Of a stretch of DNA of 41,505 nucleotides, positions 1 through 8,225 are shown piece by piece. A program made the position numbers and the translations under genes. A model generated the notes under the pieces. It was given only the letters and a program-made list of their open reading frames with translations, was not told the DNA's origin and did not search any database. The first letter of the stretch is position 1. Each line of letters opens with the position of its first letter. Source of the stretch: a virus; the IMG/VR virus record IMGVR_UViG_3300008259_002692, positions 1 through 41,505 of that record; one strand, given 5' to 3'.

Positions 1-816
1 GTGGCGGAAGGCTATAATTTAGGTGGTCTAGAACAAGGCAAGTATTATCTTCACAGCATATACCAGAACAGTCAAATTTTTATGGATCCTGTATCAGGCG
101 ACCCTATGTCATTTGACAATTATGATGAAGCAGAAAGTTTCCACAATGGATTGGGCGGCAGAGAGCATGACGAATATCAAGTATCAGTATTCAACCAAGG
201 AAAGTTACTACCCGCAGATCAAGGTGTGGCGGAAGGTTTCGATAATGATCCCACAGGACCTGCAACATGGAACGGCCATAGAGTCGTTGCTAATAGAAGA
301 ACTCCTAAAGGAGATTTTCTAATACTTCAAAATAAAAACGACGGCAAATACGAAATTCATAAACAAAATCCCGGCGTTGTTGGGGGCTTAGAGTTTGTGT
401 CCGTCCATAAAACTCCTGATGAGATGCAGTCTGCTTTTAAGAAATTAACTGGTATTGACGAAAGCAATCAAGGTGTGGCGGAGGCTTCACCACGTGTGGA
501 TTCGCTTGTTACTGATGCACTAAAAATAATGCGTGGTGCAGAAGTAAGTGATGCTGTATCAGCATTAAAGACTGTGCTGGGCGATAGAGAATACAACAGT
601 CGCCGTGGCCATTACAATTTCTATGTTAGACAACTGATGGATATGTATAATCAGCAAGATATAGCGGAAGGCAGCGAGTTTGGTGCTTACTACCATGAGC
701 AATTGGCACAAAAAGTCTCAACGCCGAAGACTTTGCTGGCGACTTTGTTAGTGCCTACACCTGGCTACAAAAGCAAGCGAAAGATAAAAAAATTACCAAG
801 GAGACGCAAGCCGTGA
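1..816 (+). CDS. Polyprotein-like virion/internal protein with repeated VAE(G/A) sites (5'-partial, frameshifted)
   Basis: The reading frame is open from the first base, so the true start is probably upstream. Four (V/I)-A-E-(G/A) motifs lie at 1-12, 226-237, 475-486 and 661-672 and separate three unrelated-looking globular segments of about 62-83 residues. The DNA around the second and third motifs is a 16-base exact repeat (218-233, 467-482). T4-type prohead protease gp21 cuts after Glu in (L/I)-x-E-(A/G), so the motifs fit processing sites; this is inference. The frame breaks near 710-715: after that point the +3 frame continues a sensible protein into the next entry, and the lysine/arginine-rich tail read here to 816 is an artefact. 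The sequence of the segments does not reveal their function. Most likely a capsid-internal or structural protein. Confidence 0.6.
   Translation: MAEGYNLGGLEQGKYYLHSIYQNSQIFMDPVSGDPMSFDNYDEAESFHNGLGGREHDEYQVSVFNQGKLLPADQGVAEGFDNDPTGPATWNGHRVVANRRTPKGDFLILQNKNDGKYEIHKQNPGVVGGLEFVSVHKTPDEMQSAFKKLTGIDESNQGVAEASPRVDSLVTDALKIMRGAEVSDAVSALKTVLGDREYNSRRGHYNFYVRQLMDMYNQQDIAEGSEFGAYYHEQLAQKVSTPKTLLATLLVPTPGYKSKRKIKKLPRRRKP
709..722 (+). other. Frameshift point in an A-run between the two polyprotein reading frames
   Basis: Five A residues at 710-714 mark where the frame starting at 1 stops looking protein-like and the frame ending at 2069 begins to. Read continuously, HEQLAQK joins SLNAEDFAGDF and on to the frame used from 813. 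One extra A would restore a single open frame of about 689 residues. There is no canonical X-XXY-YYZ slippery heptamer in the zero frame (A-CAA-AAA), so a homopolymer sequencing or assembly error, or a natural one-base deletion, is likelier than programmed -1 frameshifting. Confidence 0.6.
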
Positions 817-2069
817 CTGACAACAGTTTAGGTTATAAAAACACACTAGCAGTCATGAAGGCTGCGGACAGCAGTCAAGAAGCCACCATAAACCTAGGTG
901 ATGAACCTGTTACGCTGGACTATCCAGAAGCACGTTTCATTGCTGGCAAATACAAAGCATTCCTCCGTGCAGGACGGCAGGAAGAATTCTTTGGCCTAAT
1001 GGCTAATCCTGCCAAGTTTGATGGCATGATGAAACAGTTGCGGGGACTTGTTGACAAGCAGAAAAACTTCAAAGGTAGCGTGCCTGGTGATCGCGGAGTT
1101 CCTGGTGAAACTCAAACTCCTTGGATTCGCGAAGGAGTAGACAATGACAGTCCGGTAGCAGGTGCTATTACTCATCGTATCATGATTCAACGTCATGATT
1201 TACTCAGCAAATACGGCCCTGCAAAAGTCATGGCCGCCATTGATGATGTTGCTGACTTTGTAGGCGACGTTGAAGAAATTGGTAGCAGTGATGTAAGTGC
1301 TTGGGTTAAACAAGTTGAACAATCATTGGCCGGCATGGGAGAGAGCGAACTTGACGAAGGGTGGAAAGAAAAGTTAGGTGCGGCCGCACTAGCAGGCACA
1401 TTGGCATTTGGAGCCGCAGGTAACGCTATGGCTCGTGTTACTCCTGACGGTCAAGGTGGCTACACTGGTGGCAAGCCTGTGGCAACTCAAATGGCTCCAG
1501 CCGCTACTCAGGCCGCACAACCTGGTGCTGAAATGCCTGGTAAAAATTTACAAACAGTTGACAACATAGAAGGCAACAAGTCCAGCGGCTATACCATCAC
1601 TCAAGATGGCAAGTCATATGATGTCAAAGTAGTGCCCAAAGGTTCGCCTACTCCCAGAGGCGCTAAAATGATGAAGGTAAGTCAAGCACAAGTTGGCGAA
1701 CGAGGTATTGGAAATTATGTGGTATATTTGCTCAACAGCGGAACAGCATATCTTTACATGGGCGGTAGCGTTTCTGAATCCATGAAACTAATAGGCAAGC
1801 ATGGCGAAGGCGCCAAAACTGCCAAGGTCTACAAGGATCACGAGTGGGGCGAATTCCGTGTCAAGTTCTACACTGACGGCAAGCACGAAGGCGAAGAAGC
1901 AGACTATCACACCGATGACCGAAGCGATGCCAACGATACTGCTAAAAGTTGGACTACCAAAGGTGAGAAAGTTGCTGAGTCAACTTACTGGTGCAGACAA
2001 GAAAAAACAAGAAAACTCATTCCCGAAGGCTATAAGAAAACAGCCCAGGGCTACATTACAAAAGTATAA
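813..2069 (+). CDS. C-terminal part of the punctuated polyprotein, with internal signal-peptide-like segment
   Basis: The GTG at 813 is probably not a true start: the same frame is open and protein-like from about 711, continuing the upstream entry. Further protease-like motifs are IREG (1125-1136), LDEG (1350-1361), VAES (1971-1982) and IPEG (2019-2030). Between them lie a charged domain (813-1130), a helical domain (1137-1345) and a domain of about 200 residues (1362-1970). Directly after LDEG comes WKEK, a run of about 15 small hydrophobic residues and GNAMA, which looks like a signal peptide or membrane helix, followed by a Pro/Ala/Gln-rich linker. The last 13 residues would be released by the IPEG site. 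Late gene, nine bases before a radical SAM gene. Exact role unknown. Confidence 0.6.
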   Translation: MTDNSLGYKNTLAVMKAADSSQEATINLGDEPVTLDYPEARFIAGKYKAFLRAGRQEEFFGLMANPAKFDGMMKQLRGLVDKQKNFKGSVPGDRGVPGETQTPWIREGVDNDSPVAGAITHRIMIQRHDLLSKYGPAKVMAAIDDVADFVGDVEEIGSSDVSAWVKQVEQSLAGMGESELDEGWKEKLGAAALAGTLAFGAAGNAMARVTPDGQGGYTGGKPVATQMAPAATQAAQPGAEMPGKNLQTVDNIEGNKSSGYTITQDGKSYDVKVVPKGSPTPRGAKMMKVSQAQVGERGIGNYVVYLLNSGTAYLYMGGSVSESMKLIGKHGEGAKTAKVYKDHEWGEFRVKFYTDGKHEGEEADYHTDDRSDANDTAKSWTTKGEKVAESTYWCRQEKTRKLIPEGYKKTAQGYITKV

Positions 2070-2077
2070 GGACCACA

Positions 2078-3385
2078 ATGGCTTTTTGTAGACTTCCTTG
2101 GCAAGGGCTGATGATCACTCCATTGGGTGACTTCCGCCTTTGTGCATTGACCAACAGCAAAGAAATGAATCAGGGCATGGCCACCGACGAAAACGGCCAA
2201 CTCATGAACATCATGACTCACACTCCCAACCAAGGCCTAAACGGCAAGTGGCACAGGATGGTGCGACTAAATGATGTCAAAAATGCAGGTGACTGGCATG
2301 ACATTTGCTCCTGCTGTGAAGACAGAGAAATTGCCACAGGCGGTGACCCAAAACATATTGCTGCCAGTCGCCGTCAAAGCATGGAACGCAGAAATCCCAG
2401 CAGAGACATTGTAAATCCTGACAACTATCAATCTGTTGACATGGATGAAAATGGCTATGTAAAATGGAATCCAACCACTCTGGATATACGTTTTGGCAAC
2501 CTTTGCAACATGAAGTGTGTGCATTGTGGCCCCAACTACTCCAACATGTGGTATGATGACTGGGTTGGACACTATGGCATGAATGCTCCTTGGGGGTTTG
2601 GTCATCGCCAAATCAGATTGGAACGCAATCAGCACGGAAAGATCGTCAACCCCAAAGAAGTCAAGTGGTGGGAAAGCGATATTTGGTGGCAAAAGTTTGA
2701 TGAGATGTTGCCTACCTTGGAGCACATTTATCTCACCGGCGGTGAACCCATGATTGTGCCTGCACACGATGAAATGCTGGATCGTATTATTGCCAGTGGC
2801 CGTGCCCGAGAAATTTACCTAGACTACGACAGCAATCTGTCAGTGGTCAACGACAAAATTGCACGTCGTTGGGAACACTTCAAGCATGTAGAAATTGCTG
2901 GCAGTATGGATGCCAGCCACGAACACTATGAATTCATTCGTAGTGGCGGCAAGTGGGACACATTTAGCAATAACGTAAAACGCATCAAAGAATATGAAAA
3001 AAATGGAGTGGTAAAACTCTATCGCTTGACCAGTTGCACACAGCCTTCAACACTCTACACCATGCTACGCTCAGAAGAGTGGTGTGCAGAAGTAGGCGTG
3101 CCTTTTCAGGTGCGCTTTATTGACAGCCCACTGATGCACAGTATCATGAGTCTACCTAAATCAGCCAAAGAAGAAGTCATTGAATACTATTCACACCACG
3201 ACACAGTGACATCAAGATTGATCCAAGAATGGACTCGTGAACACTTGGATGAAAAATATGAGCATCCTGAGGATGTCAAAAAGTATGTTCAACTCATGGA
3301 CTACTTGGACGGTGCCAGAGGCACACGCTGGAGAGAAATCATTCCAGAAACATGGAGCCTAATCAGTAGGCATTGTAAACTTTGA
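2078..3385 (+). CDS. Radical SAM enzyme with N-terminal SPASM/twitch-like cysteine module
   Basis: The radical SAM cluster motif CNMKCVHC (C143, C147, C150) binds a [4Fe-4S] cluster and SAM, and YLTGGEP follows as the SAM-binding segment. Ahead of the core is a cysteine set (C4, C22, C77, C80) around PW and a glycine-rich turn, resembling half of a SPASM/twitch auxiliary-cluster domain, but N-terminal instead of the usual C-terminal place. It is a clear paralogue of the minus-strand gene at 9181-10548: both share LCNMKCV, WYDDW, DIWWQ, TGGEP, SAKEE and a C-terminal MD-LD-R-T-WR pattern. The ATG at 2078 has AAGGA about six bases upstream. Substrate unknown; related families modify peptides or sugars. 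Confidence 0.85.
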   Translation: MAFCRLPWQGLMITPLGDFRLCALTNSKEMNQGMATDENGQLMNIMTHTPNQGLNGKWHRMVRLNDVKNAGDWHDICSCCEDREIATGGDPKHIAASRRQSMERRNPSRDIVNPDNYQSVDMDENGYVKWNPTTLDIRFGNLCNMKCVHCGPNYSNMWYDDWVGHYGMNAPWGFGHRQIRLERNQHGKIVNPKEVKWWESDIWWQKFDEMLPTLEHIYLTGGEPMIVPAHDEMLDRIIASGRAREIYLDYDSNLSVVNDKIARRWEHFKHVEIAGSMDASHEHYEFIRSGGKWDTFSNNVKRIKEYEKNGVVKLYRLTSCTQPSTLYTMLRSEEWCAEVGVPFQVRFIDSPLMHSIMSLPKSAKEEVIEYYSHHDTVTSRLIQEWTREHLDEKYEHPEDVKKYVQLMDYLDGARGTRWREIIPETWSLISRHCKL

Positions 3386-3395
3386 GGATTGAAAT

Positions 3396-4016
3396 ATGTT
3401 GACACTAGAAATATTGCAAGAATGCTTGCCCAAGGCAAAGGTATCTAAATTAGAAGAATTCATTGAAGGTTTCAATGAAACCTTTGATACTTTTGAAATG
3501 AGCACACCTGAGCGCCAGGCCATGTTTTTGGCGCAGACTGCACACGAGTCAGGCAACTTTAACTTCACTGAAGAAAACCTGAACTACAAGGCAGCGAGCC
3601 TGAGCAAAATTTGGCCAAAAAAGTTTCCGCCAGACATTGCTGGTCAATACGGAGGCAAAGCAGAAAAGATTGCTAATCGCGCTTACTGTGACCGTATGGG
3701 CAATGGCAACGAAGCATCAGGCGACGGCTTCAAGTATCGTGGTCGTGGTATCATCCAACTCACAGGCAAGGACAACTATCGTGCCTGCGGCGACGCTCTA
3801 GGTGTTGACCTATTGGCAGAACCAGATCTAGTGGCCAAGAATCCTTATGCTGTGCTGAGTGCAGGATGGTTCTGGGAAACACGCAAACTCAACCAATGGT
3901 GTGACAAAGGTGATATTCTAACTGTTACCAAACGTATCAATGGCGGAACCATTGGTTTGGAAGATCGTAAACATCACTACGAGCACATTCTTGAAGTTCT
4001 AAAAAATCATTCTTAA
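3396..4016 (+). CDS. GH19-family endolysin (chitinase-like lysozyme)
   Basis: This 206-residue protein carries glycoside hydrolase family 19 hallmarks: AHESGNF with the catalytic Glu near residue 51, TEENLNY with a second acidic pair near 59-60, the [10 protein letters not shown] loop and a C-terminal RINGG segment. Phage GH19 enzymes of this size are peptidoglycan hydrolases that degrade the cell wall at lysis. No signal peptide or membrane segment is seen, so release would need a holin; none is recognised next to it. A GAGG ribosome site precedes the ATG. It lies among late genes, as expected for lysis. Confidence 0.85.
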   Translation: MLTLEILQECLPKAKVSKLEEFIEGFNETFDTFEMSTPERQAMFLAQTAHESGNFNFTEENLNYKAASLSKIWPKKFPPDIAGQYGGKAEKIANRAYCDRMGNGNEASGDGFKYRGRGIIQLTGKDNYRACGDALGVDLLAEPDLVAKNPYAVLSAGWFWETRKLNQWCDKGDILTVTKRINGGTIGLEDRKHHYEHILEVLKNHS

Positions 4017-4029
4017 AAGGAATAACACA

Positions 4030-4764
4030 ATGGGCAAGATTTTACGGTTAGGAAAAACTCCTTCAGACAATCAGACTGGAAGCAGTGGCGGTGCCGCTGT
4101 CACAAAGAACATCTCAGGTGAATACAGCCCATTCAACGCTCCCAATGCTAGTTTGACAATAGGCACAGCAGGCAGCGGAAACAATTTGTTTCTGTGGGGG
4201 ACCAACAGCAGTGAAGACAATGTGGAGCAAGAGATTGCTGACTTGGCTTCTGCGTTGGGAGTGACCACTGCCAACCTGGTTGGTGTGTCTATTACCAGCC
4301 CTAACTTGCCCGCAGGTGCCACAATTCGTGGCGTAGGTAGATGGAATAGAGGCTACACCAATGGTATTAGTCCGGCAATCTGGGCCAGTTCAGCACTGAC
4401 TGGATCAGCCAGTGGAACTGTCACGTTTGGAGGAATCGTATCTGCTTCTTCTATCACTGCTAGACTACCAGCGGCTTCCACAACCAAGTCCATCACTGGA
4501 TTCAAAGCAATCAATGACTATAAGTTTCGTGTTATCAATGCCGACGGTGTTGGAACATGTCAACTGACAGCGTCTGCACCTGGTGCTGGTGAAATGAGCA
4601 TGATCGCCACTGACTCCACTGGCAACACCTACTATGTTACCAGGTTGCACGAAAATCATGCTTGGATCACTCGCAAGACTGGTAGTTCATACCAATTTGC
4701 TTCAGGCAAAAAAGTAAAATGGAATGAGATTGCCGCAGTGGCCGGAACCACAGTCAAGATCTAA
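4030..4764 (+). CDS. Putative virion structural protein
   Basis: A 244-residue protein rich in Gly, Ser, Thr and Ala, with short alternating hydrophobic stretches that suggest beta structure, and no signal peptide, helix-rich region or catalytic motif. Such composition is typical of phage decoration, tail or fibre proteins. It follows the endolysin by 13 bases with AAAAGGA as ribosome site and is the last gene before a strong terminator, which fits an abundant late product. I do not recognise a named family, so the call rests on composition and position. Confidence 0.45.
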   Translation: MGKILRLGKTPSDNQTGSSGGAAVTKNISGEYSPFNAPNASLTIGTAGSGNNLFLWGTNSSEDNVEQEIADLASALGVTTANLVGVSITSPNLPAGATIRGVGRWNRGYTNGISPAIWASSALTGSASGTVTFGGIVSASSITARLPAASTTKSITGFKAINDYKFRVINADGVGTCQLTASAPGAGEMSMIATDSTGNTYYVTRLHENHAWITRKTGSSYQFASGKKVKWNEIAAVAGTTVKI

Positions 4765-4782
4765 TCAACTGGTAATTCAACT

Positions 4783-4806
4783 AAAAGGGCGGCAACGCCC
4801 TTTTCT
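4783..4806 (+). terminator. Rho-independent terminator with GCAA tetraloop
   Basis: A perfect nine-base-pair stem (4783-4791 with 4796-4804) closes a GCAA loop of the stable GNRA class and runs into a T-rich tract (4801-4809). The run of A on the left arm also makes it a plausible terminator on the minus strand. It separates the structural gene from the late promoter that follows. Confidence 0.92.
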
Positions 4807-4821
4807 TTTATCTACCTACAT

Positions 4822-4829
4822 TATAAATA
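4822..4829 (+). promoter_or_regulatory. T4-late-type promoter box TATAAATA
   Basis: An exact match to the T4 late promoter consensus, which occupies -13 to -6 and is read by the gp55 sigma factor. This spacing puts +1 at 4835, the A of the next gene's ATG, predicting a leaderless transcript. It sits just after the terminator, where a new transcription unit is expected. Confidence 0.75.
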
Positions 4830-4834
4830 TCCCA

Positions 4835-6211
4835 ATGCAATATACTAGAACTAGAAATCCTGCCAGCGTTCCTACCAATTGGGCAGGTTTTGATCGCACC
4901 GAAAAGAAAGTTCGTAATACTGACCCAATAATCTTTTATTGCGATCATCGTGGCATGGAATTAGACAACATTCATACCATGAATAGATTTTTAATGCAAG
5001 ATATTCCTACACGTGACGGAACCATTGATCGCCTTAACTTTACACATCATCCATTGATAGACGTCGGTGTGTTAGAAGACATTGAACGCGGTGTAGAAAT
5101 ACGCACCTTCAAGGATGGCATTTTGCCTGGCAGAGACAGTATCATACACATTGGTCTAATGAGTGGTTGGACCCAAGAAAAACTCAATAATATTTCACGC
5201 TGGCTTAATCAGCCCAATCGTCGAGCATTGCTGGATGATCCTAGATGTCACATTGTGTTGGACTATAGTTTAGAAGGTTTTACAGACTACGCCTACGATG
5301 ACATTTGGTCCTGGATTGAACAAAACTTTCTACACGAACGTGTGATCTATGTCAGTGGTGCCAGTAACTGTGAAGAAATATATCGAAGATGGTGCAGTTA
5401 TAATCGTGTTCAACCAAACATGCGATGTGCTTGGTATGGTTTTTTTGCTGACTGGGTAGCAAGACGTGTGCCCAAAGACAAAACCTTGGCAGTGAATTAC
5501 AAACCTGGCAGTAAAAGAATCATGTGCTTGAATCGTCGACCGCACGAACATCGCATGCTGTTGGCCGCCATGATTGAACGCAACCATTTAACTGAAAAAA
5601 TTGCACTGAGTTTTCCTCGCGGACTCAATGAAGATCAAGACTACCAATTGCCAGGCTATGACAATGTTGGCCGTTTATGGAAAAAGTTTTGTCGTAAAAG
5701 CGATGGCTGGCTAGATTACCTAACCCCTGCTTGGCAATCACTGGAAGAAAAACTGCCATTGGTTGCCGACACCAGTGACTTTGATACCAATCATGCAGGT
5801 GATTTGAATATTGGACTGTATGAACAATACCCTGTCAACGTCATCACTGAAACTATATTCTTTACACGTGGAACTTTTCCCAGTGAAAAAATCTGGAAGC
5901 CCATTGCCATGGGTCAAATTTTTATCCCCATGGCAGGCAGTTTCTTTTTGCGAGAGTTACGAAAAATGGGCTTTGAAACTTTTAGCCCTTGGATCAACGA
6001 AGACTACGATACCATAGATGATGATCACGACCGTGCCACTGCCATTGTTGCAGAAATGCGTAGGCTTGTGGAAATGCCCGAGCACGAATTTGTGGAATTG
6101 TTGAGCCAGTGTCAAACTCGTATTCAGCATAATCAAAGACTATTTTTGGAAAGAAACAATTTACAGAAGATTGTGGCACAGCAGTTTCTTGACAAGGTCA
6201 ATGCCATATGA
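4835..6211 (+). CDS. Putative glycosyltransferase-like protein (SEKIWKP motif)
   Basis: I place the start at ATG 4835 (458 residues); the open frame extends upstream, but only across the terminator and promoter. The C-terminal half has ITETIFF, PSEKIWKPIAMGQIFI and an LRELRKMGFET stretch. This E-K-I-x-K-P-I-x-x-G layout resembles the nucleotide-sugar-binding part of exostosin/fucosyltransferase-like GT-B enzymes. The same motif recurs in the gene at 11458-12672, so the two are distant paralogues. No SD sequence precedes the ATG, in keeping with leaderless initiation. It opens the sugar island and overlaps the next gene by four bases. Donor and acceptor are unknown. Confidence 0.5.
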   Translation: MQYTRTRNPASVPTNWAGFDRTEKKVRNTDPIIFYCDHRGMELDNIHTMNRFLMQDIPTRDGTIDRLNFTHHPLIDVGVLEDIERGVEIRTFKDGILPGRDSIIHIGLMSGWTQEKLNNISRWLNQPNRRALLDDPRCHIVLDYSLEGFTDYAYDDIWSWIEQNFLHERVIYVSGASNCEEIYRRWCSYNRVQPNMRCAWYGFFADWVARRVPKDKTLAVNYKPGSKRIMCLNRRPHEHRMLLAAMIERNHLTEKIALSFPRGLNEDQDYQLPGYDNVGRLWKKFCRKSDGWLDYLTPAWQSLEEKLPLVADTSDFDTNHAGDLNIGLYEQYPVNVITETIFFTRGTFPSEKIWKPIAMGQIFIPMAGSFFLRELRKMGFETFSPWINEDYDTIDDDHDRATAIVAEMRRLVEMPEHEFVELLSQCQTRIQHNQRLFLERNNLQKIVAQQFLDKVNAI

Positions 6212-6990
6212 AAAACGTCCGCAAGTTCAAGCGATTGTTTACATTTGGGTGCAGTTTTACACAGTATCATTGGCCAACTTGGGCTGACATATTAGGCAAT
6301 GACGCAAACTATTTTGAAAATTGGGCTTTGGCCGGTGGCGGCAATGATTTCATCTTAAACAGACTGGTTGAATGTAATCAACGCAACAGATTGACCAAGG
6401 ACGATCTGGTCATGATTATGTGGAGTGGTGTCACAAGAGAAGATCACTATAATGAATTCTGGCAATTGCGTGGCAATATCTATACTTGTCACGATGCAGG
6501 TGACATTTTAAAAAATCGAAGTCCACAAGGTTATTTGCTTAAATCATTGAACTACATTGCCGCGGCCAAATCAATATTGGATTCCATTGGTTGTGAATAT
6601 CATTTTTTAAGTATGCTACCCATTGGGGCCTTGGAATTTGACGCACAACAGCCCAATAGTGAAATGTTGGATCTATATCAAGATGTGTTATCAAGCGTCA
6701 AGCCCAGCGTGTTTGAGGTGGTCTATGACTGTGATTGGTCCAGCACCGAGCCCAAAGTTTGGTTAAACTTTAATGGACGTCAAGGATACGATCCTCATCC
6801 TGCGCCATCACTGCACTTGGAATATTTGATGAAAACCTTTCCAGATTTAAGATTAAGTAAAAGCACGAAAGTTTTTGTTGAGTCTTGGACTCAACGGGTG
6901 GTAAATTTGACACGTGAAGAACACGACAAAATTATTGATCCTATAGGGCGTGGTAGATTATTCCCGTTACCTAAAATTAAAGCATTTTAA
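6208..6990 (+). CDS. SGNH/GDSL-like hydrolase
   Basis: The N-terminal FGCSFT matches the block I nucleophile Ser motif of SGNH hydrolases (GDS, here GCS), AGGGND resembles block III with its oxyanion Asn, and DPHPAPSLH supplies the catalytic Asp-x-x-His near the C terminus. Members remove acyl or acetyl groups from sugars and lipids. The ATG overlaps the upstream stop (ATGA). Position between a glycosyltransferase-like gene and a UDP-sugar dehydrogenase suggests de-O-acylation or acyl transfer on a glycan; this is inference. No signal peptide, so it probably acts in the cytoplasm. Confidence 0.65.
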   Translation: MKNVRKFKRLFTFGCSFTQYHWPTWADILGNDANYFENWALAGGGNDFILNRLVECNQRNRLTKDDLVMIMWSGVTREDHYNEFWQLRGNIYTCHDAGDILKNRSPQGYLLKSLNYIAAAKSILDSIGCEYHFLSMLPIGALEFDAQQPNSEMLDLYQDVLSSVKPSVFEVVYDCDWSSTEPKVWLNFNGRQGYDPHPAPSLHLEYLMKTFPDLRLSKSTKVFVESWTQRVVNLTREEHDKIIDPIGRGRLFPLPKIKAF

Positions 6991-6998
6991 GGAGCGTC

Positions 6999-8225
6999 AT
7001 GAAAGTAGCAATGATTGGATGTGGCAAACTGGGTTTGCCTTGTGCAGAAGTAATGAGTCAACACTATGATGTTGTTGGTTATGATGTAGCACCTGACCCT
7101 ACAGCACAAATACCAATGGTCAACACTATTGCAGAAGCAGTGGCCGGCAGAGATTTGATTTTCGTTGCTGTGCCAACTCCTCATGATCCTGCATACGGTG
7201 GTAGCAGTCCCATTGCCGACATGCCTCCCAAAGACTTTGACTATTCAATTGTGCGTCATGTGTTGCGCGATATCAATCCGCATGTTAATCGTAGTCAATT
7301 GGTGGTGTTGATTTCCACTGTGCTACCAGGAACTGTGCGTGAATACCTGGCGCCCAACATTACCAACGCACGTTTCATTTACAATCCTTATCTGATTGCC
7401 ATGGGTAGTGTCAAATGGGACATGGTCAACCCAGAGTGTTTGATCATTGGCACCGAAGATGGTGCTGAAACCACTGATGCCAAACTACTGGTAGATTTTT
7501 ATCGCCCGCTAATGGAAAACAGTCCTACCATCAACATTGGCAATTGGGACGAAGCCGAAGCAATTAAGATTTTCTACAACACCTTTATCAGTGCCAAAAT
7601 TGGGTTGGTCAACATGATTCAAGACGTTGCTGAAAGCAATGGCAACATCAATGTTGATGTTGTCACTGACGCACTCAAACGTGCCACACAGCGCATTACA
7701 GGACCACGTTATCTCACCGCAGGCATGGGTGATGCTGGTGCTTGCCATCCCAGAGACAACATTGCCTTGCGTTGGTTGGCACGAAAACTAGACCTTGGCT
7801 ACGACCTATTCCATGCTATCATGCACAGTAGAGATCAGCAAGCGGCTCGTATGGCCAAAAAGTTAGTGGCACTACATCACGAAACTTGCTTGCCTGTGGT
7901 AATTCACGGTCGGGCCTACAACCCTTATGTGCCCTATACCATTGGCAGTTACAGTGAACTGGTAGGACACTTCGTTGAAAAGGCCGGAGTTGCTGTGCAG
8001 TATGCAGACCCACTGACCAATGACATCATCAATGGTCCTGTCAAGTGTGTGGTGTTGATGGCACACAATGCTGGTATCACATATTCTGGCACAGGAGTCA
8101 ACGTCCAACCAGAATCGTTCTATTTTGAAATTGCTGAAGGTAGCGTAATCCTAGACCCCTGGAGAACAACGCCTGACATCAATGGTGTTCGCGTTATACA
8201 CTACGGTAACCCAAGAAAAGTCTAA
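6999..8225 (+). CDS. UDP-glucose/GDP-mannose dehydrogenase family protein
   Basis: It oxidises the C6 hydroxyl of a nucleotide sugar to a uronic acid with two NAD. Seen here: N-terminal Rossmann motif GCGKLG, the VAVPTP segment, central dimerisation helix region, and GDAGACHPRD containing the catalytic Cys (C249). At 408 residues it is full length, including the C-terminal UDP-binding domain. AAGGAG precedes the ATG. It ends overlapping the converging minus-strand gene by four bases. A second, shorter family member lies at 30402-31178. The exact sugar cannot be told from sequence. Confidence 0.85.
   Translation: MKVAMIGCGKLGLPCAEVMSQHYDVVGYDVAPDPTAQIPMVNTIAEAVAGRDLIFVAVPTPHDPAYGGSSPIADMPPKDFDYSIVRHVLRDINPHVNRSQLVVLISTVLPGTVREYLAPNITNARFIYNPYLIAMGSVKWDMVNPECLIIGTEDGAETTDAKLLVDFYRPLMENSPTINIGNWDEAEAIKIFYNTFISAKIGLVNMIQDVAESNGNINVDVVTDALKRATQRITGPRYLTAGMGDAGACHPRDNIALRWLARKLDLGYDLFHAIMHSRDQQAARMAKKLVALHHETCLPVVIHGRAYNPYVPYTIGSYSELVGHFVEKAGVAVQYADPLTNDIINGPVKCVVLMAHNAGITYSGTGVNVQPESFYFEIAEGSVILDPWRTTPDINGVRVIHYGNPRKV

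Noticed and set aside
709-715. Programmed -1 ribosomal frameshift site
   Set aside because: No X-XXY-YYZ heptamer in the zero frame and no clear downstream stem or pseudoknot; an A-run indel is simpler.
2267-2767. 166-residue open frame on the minus strand
   Set aside because: It lies wholly within the radical SAM gene, has no ribosome site and no domain; codon shadow.
4724-4834. N-terminal extension of the 4835 gene
   Set aside because: It would translate through the terminator and late promoter; ATG 4835 coincides with predicted +1.
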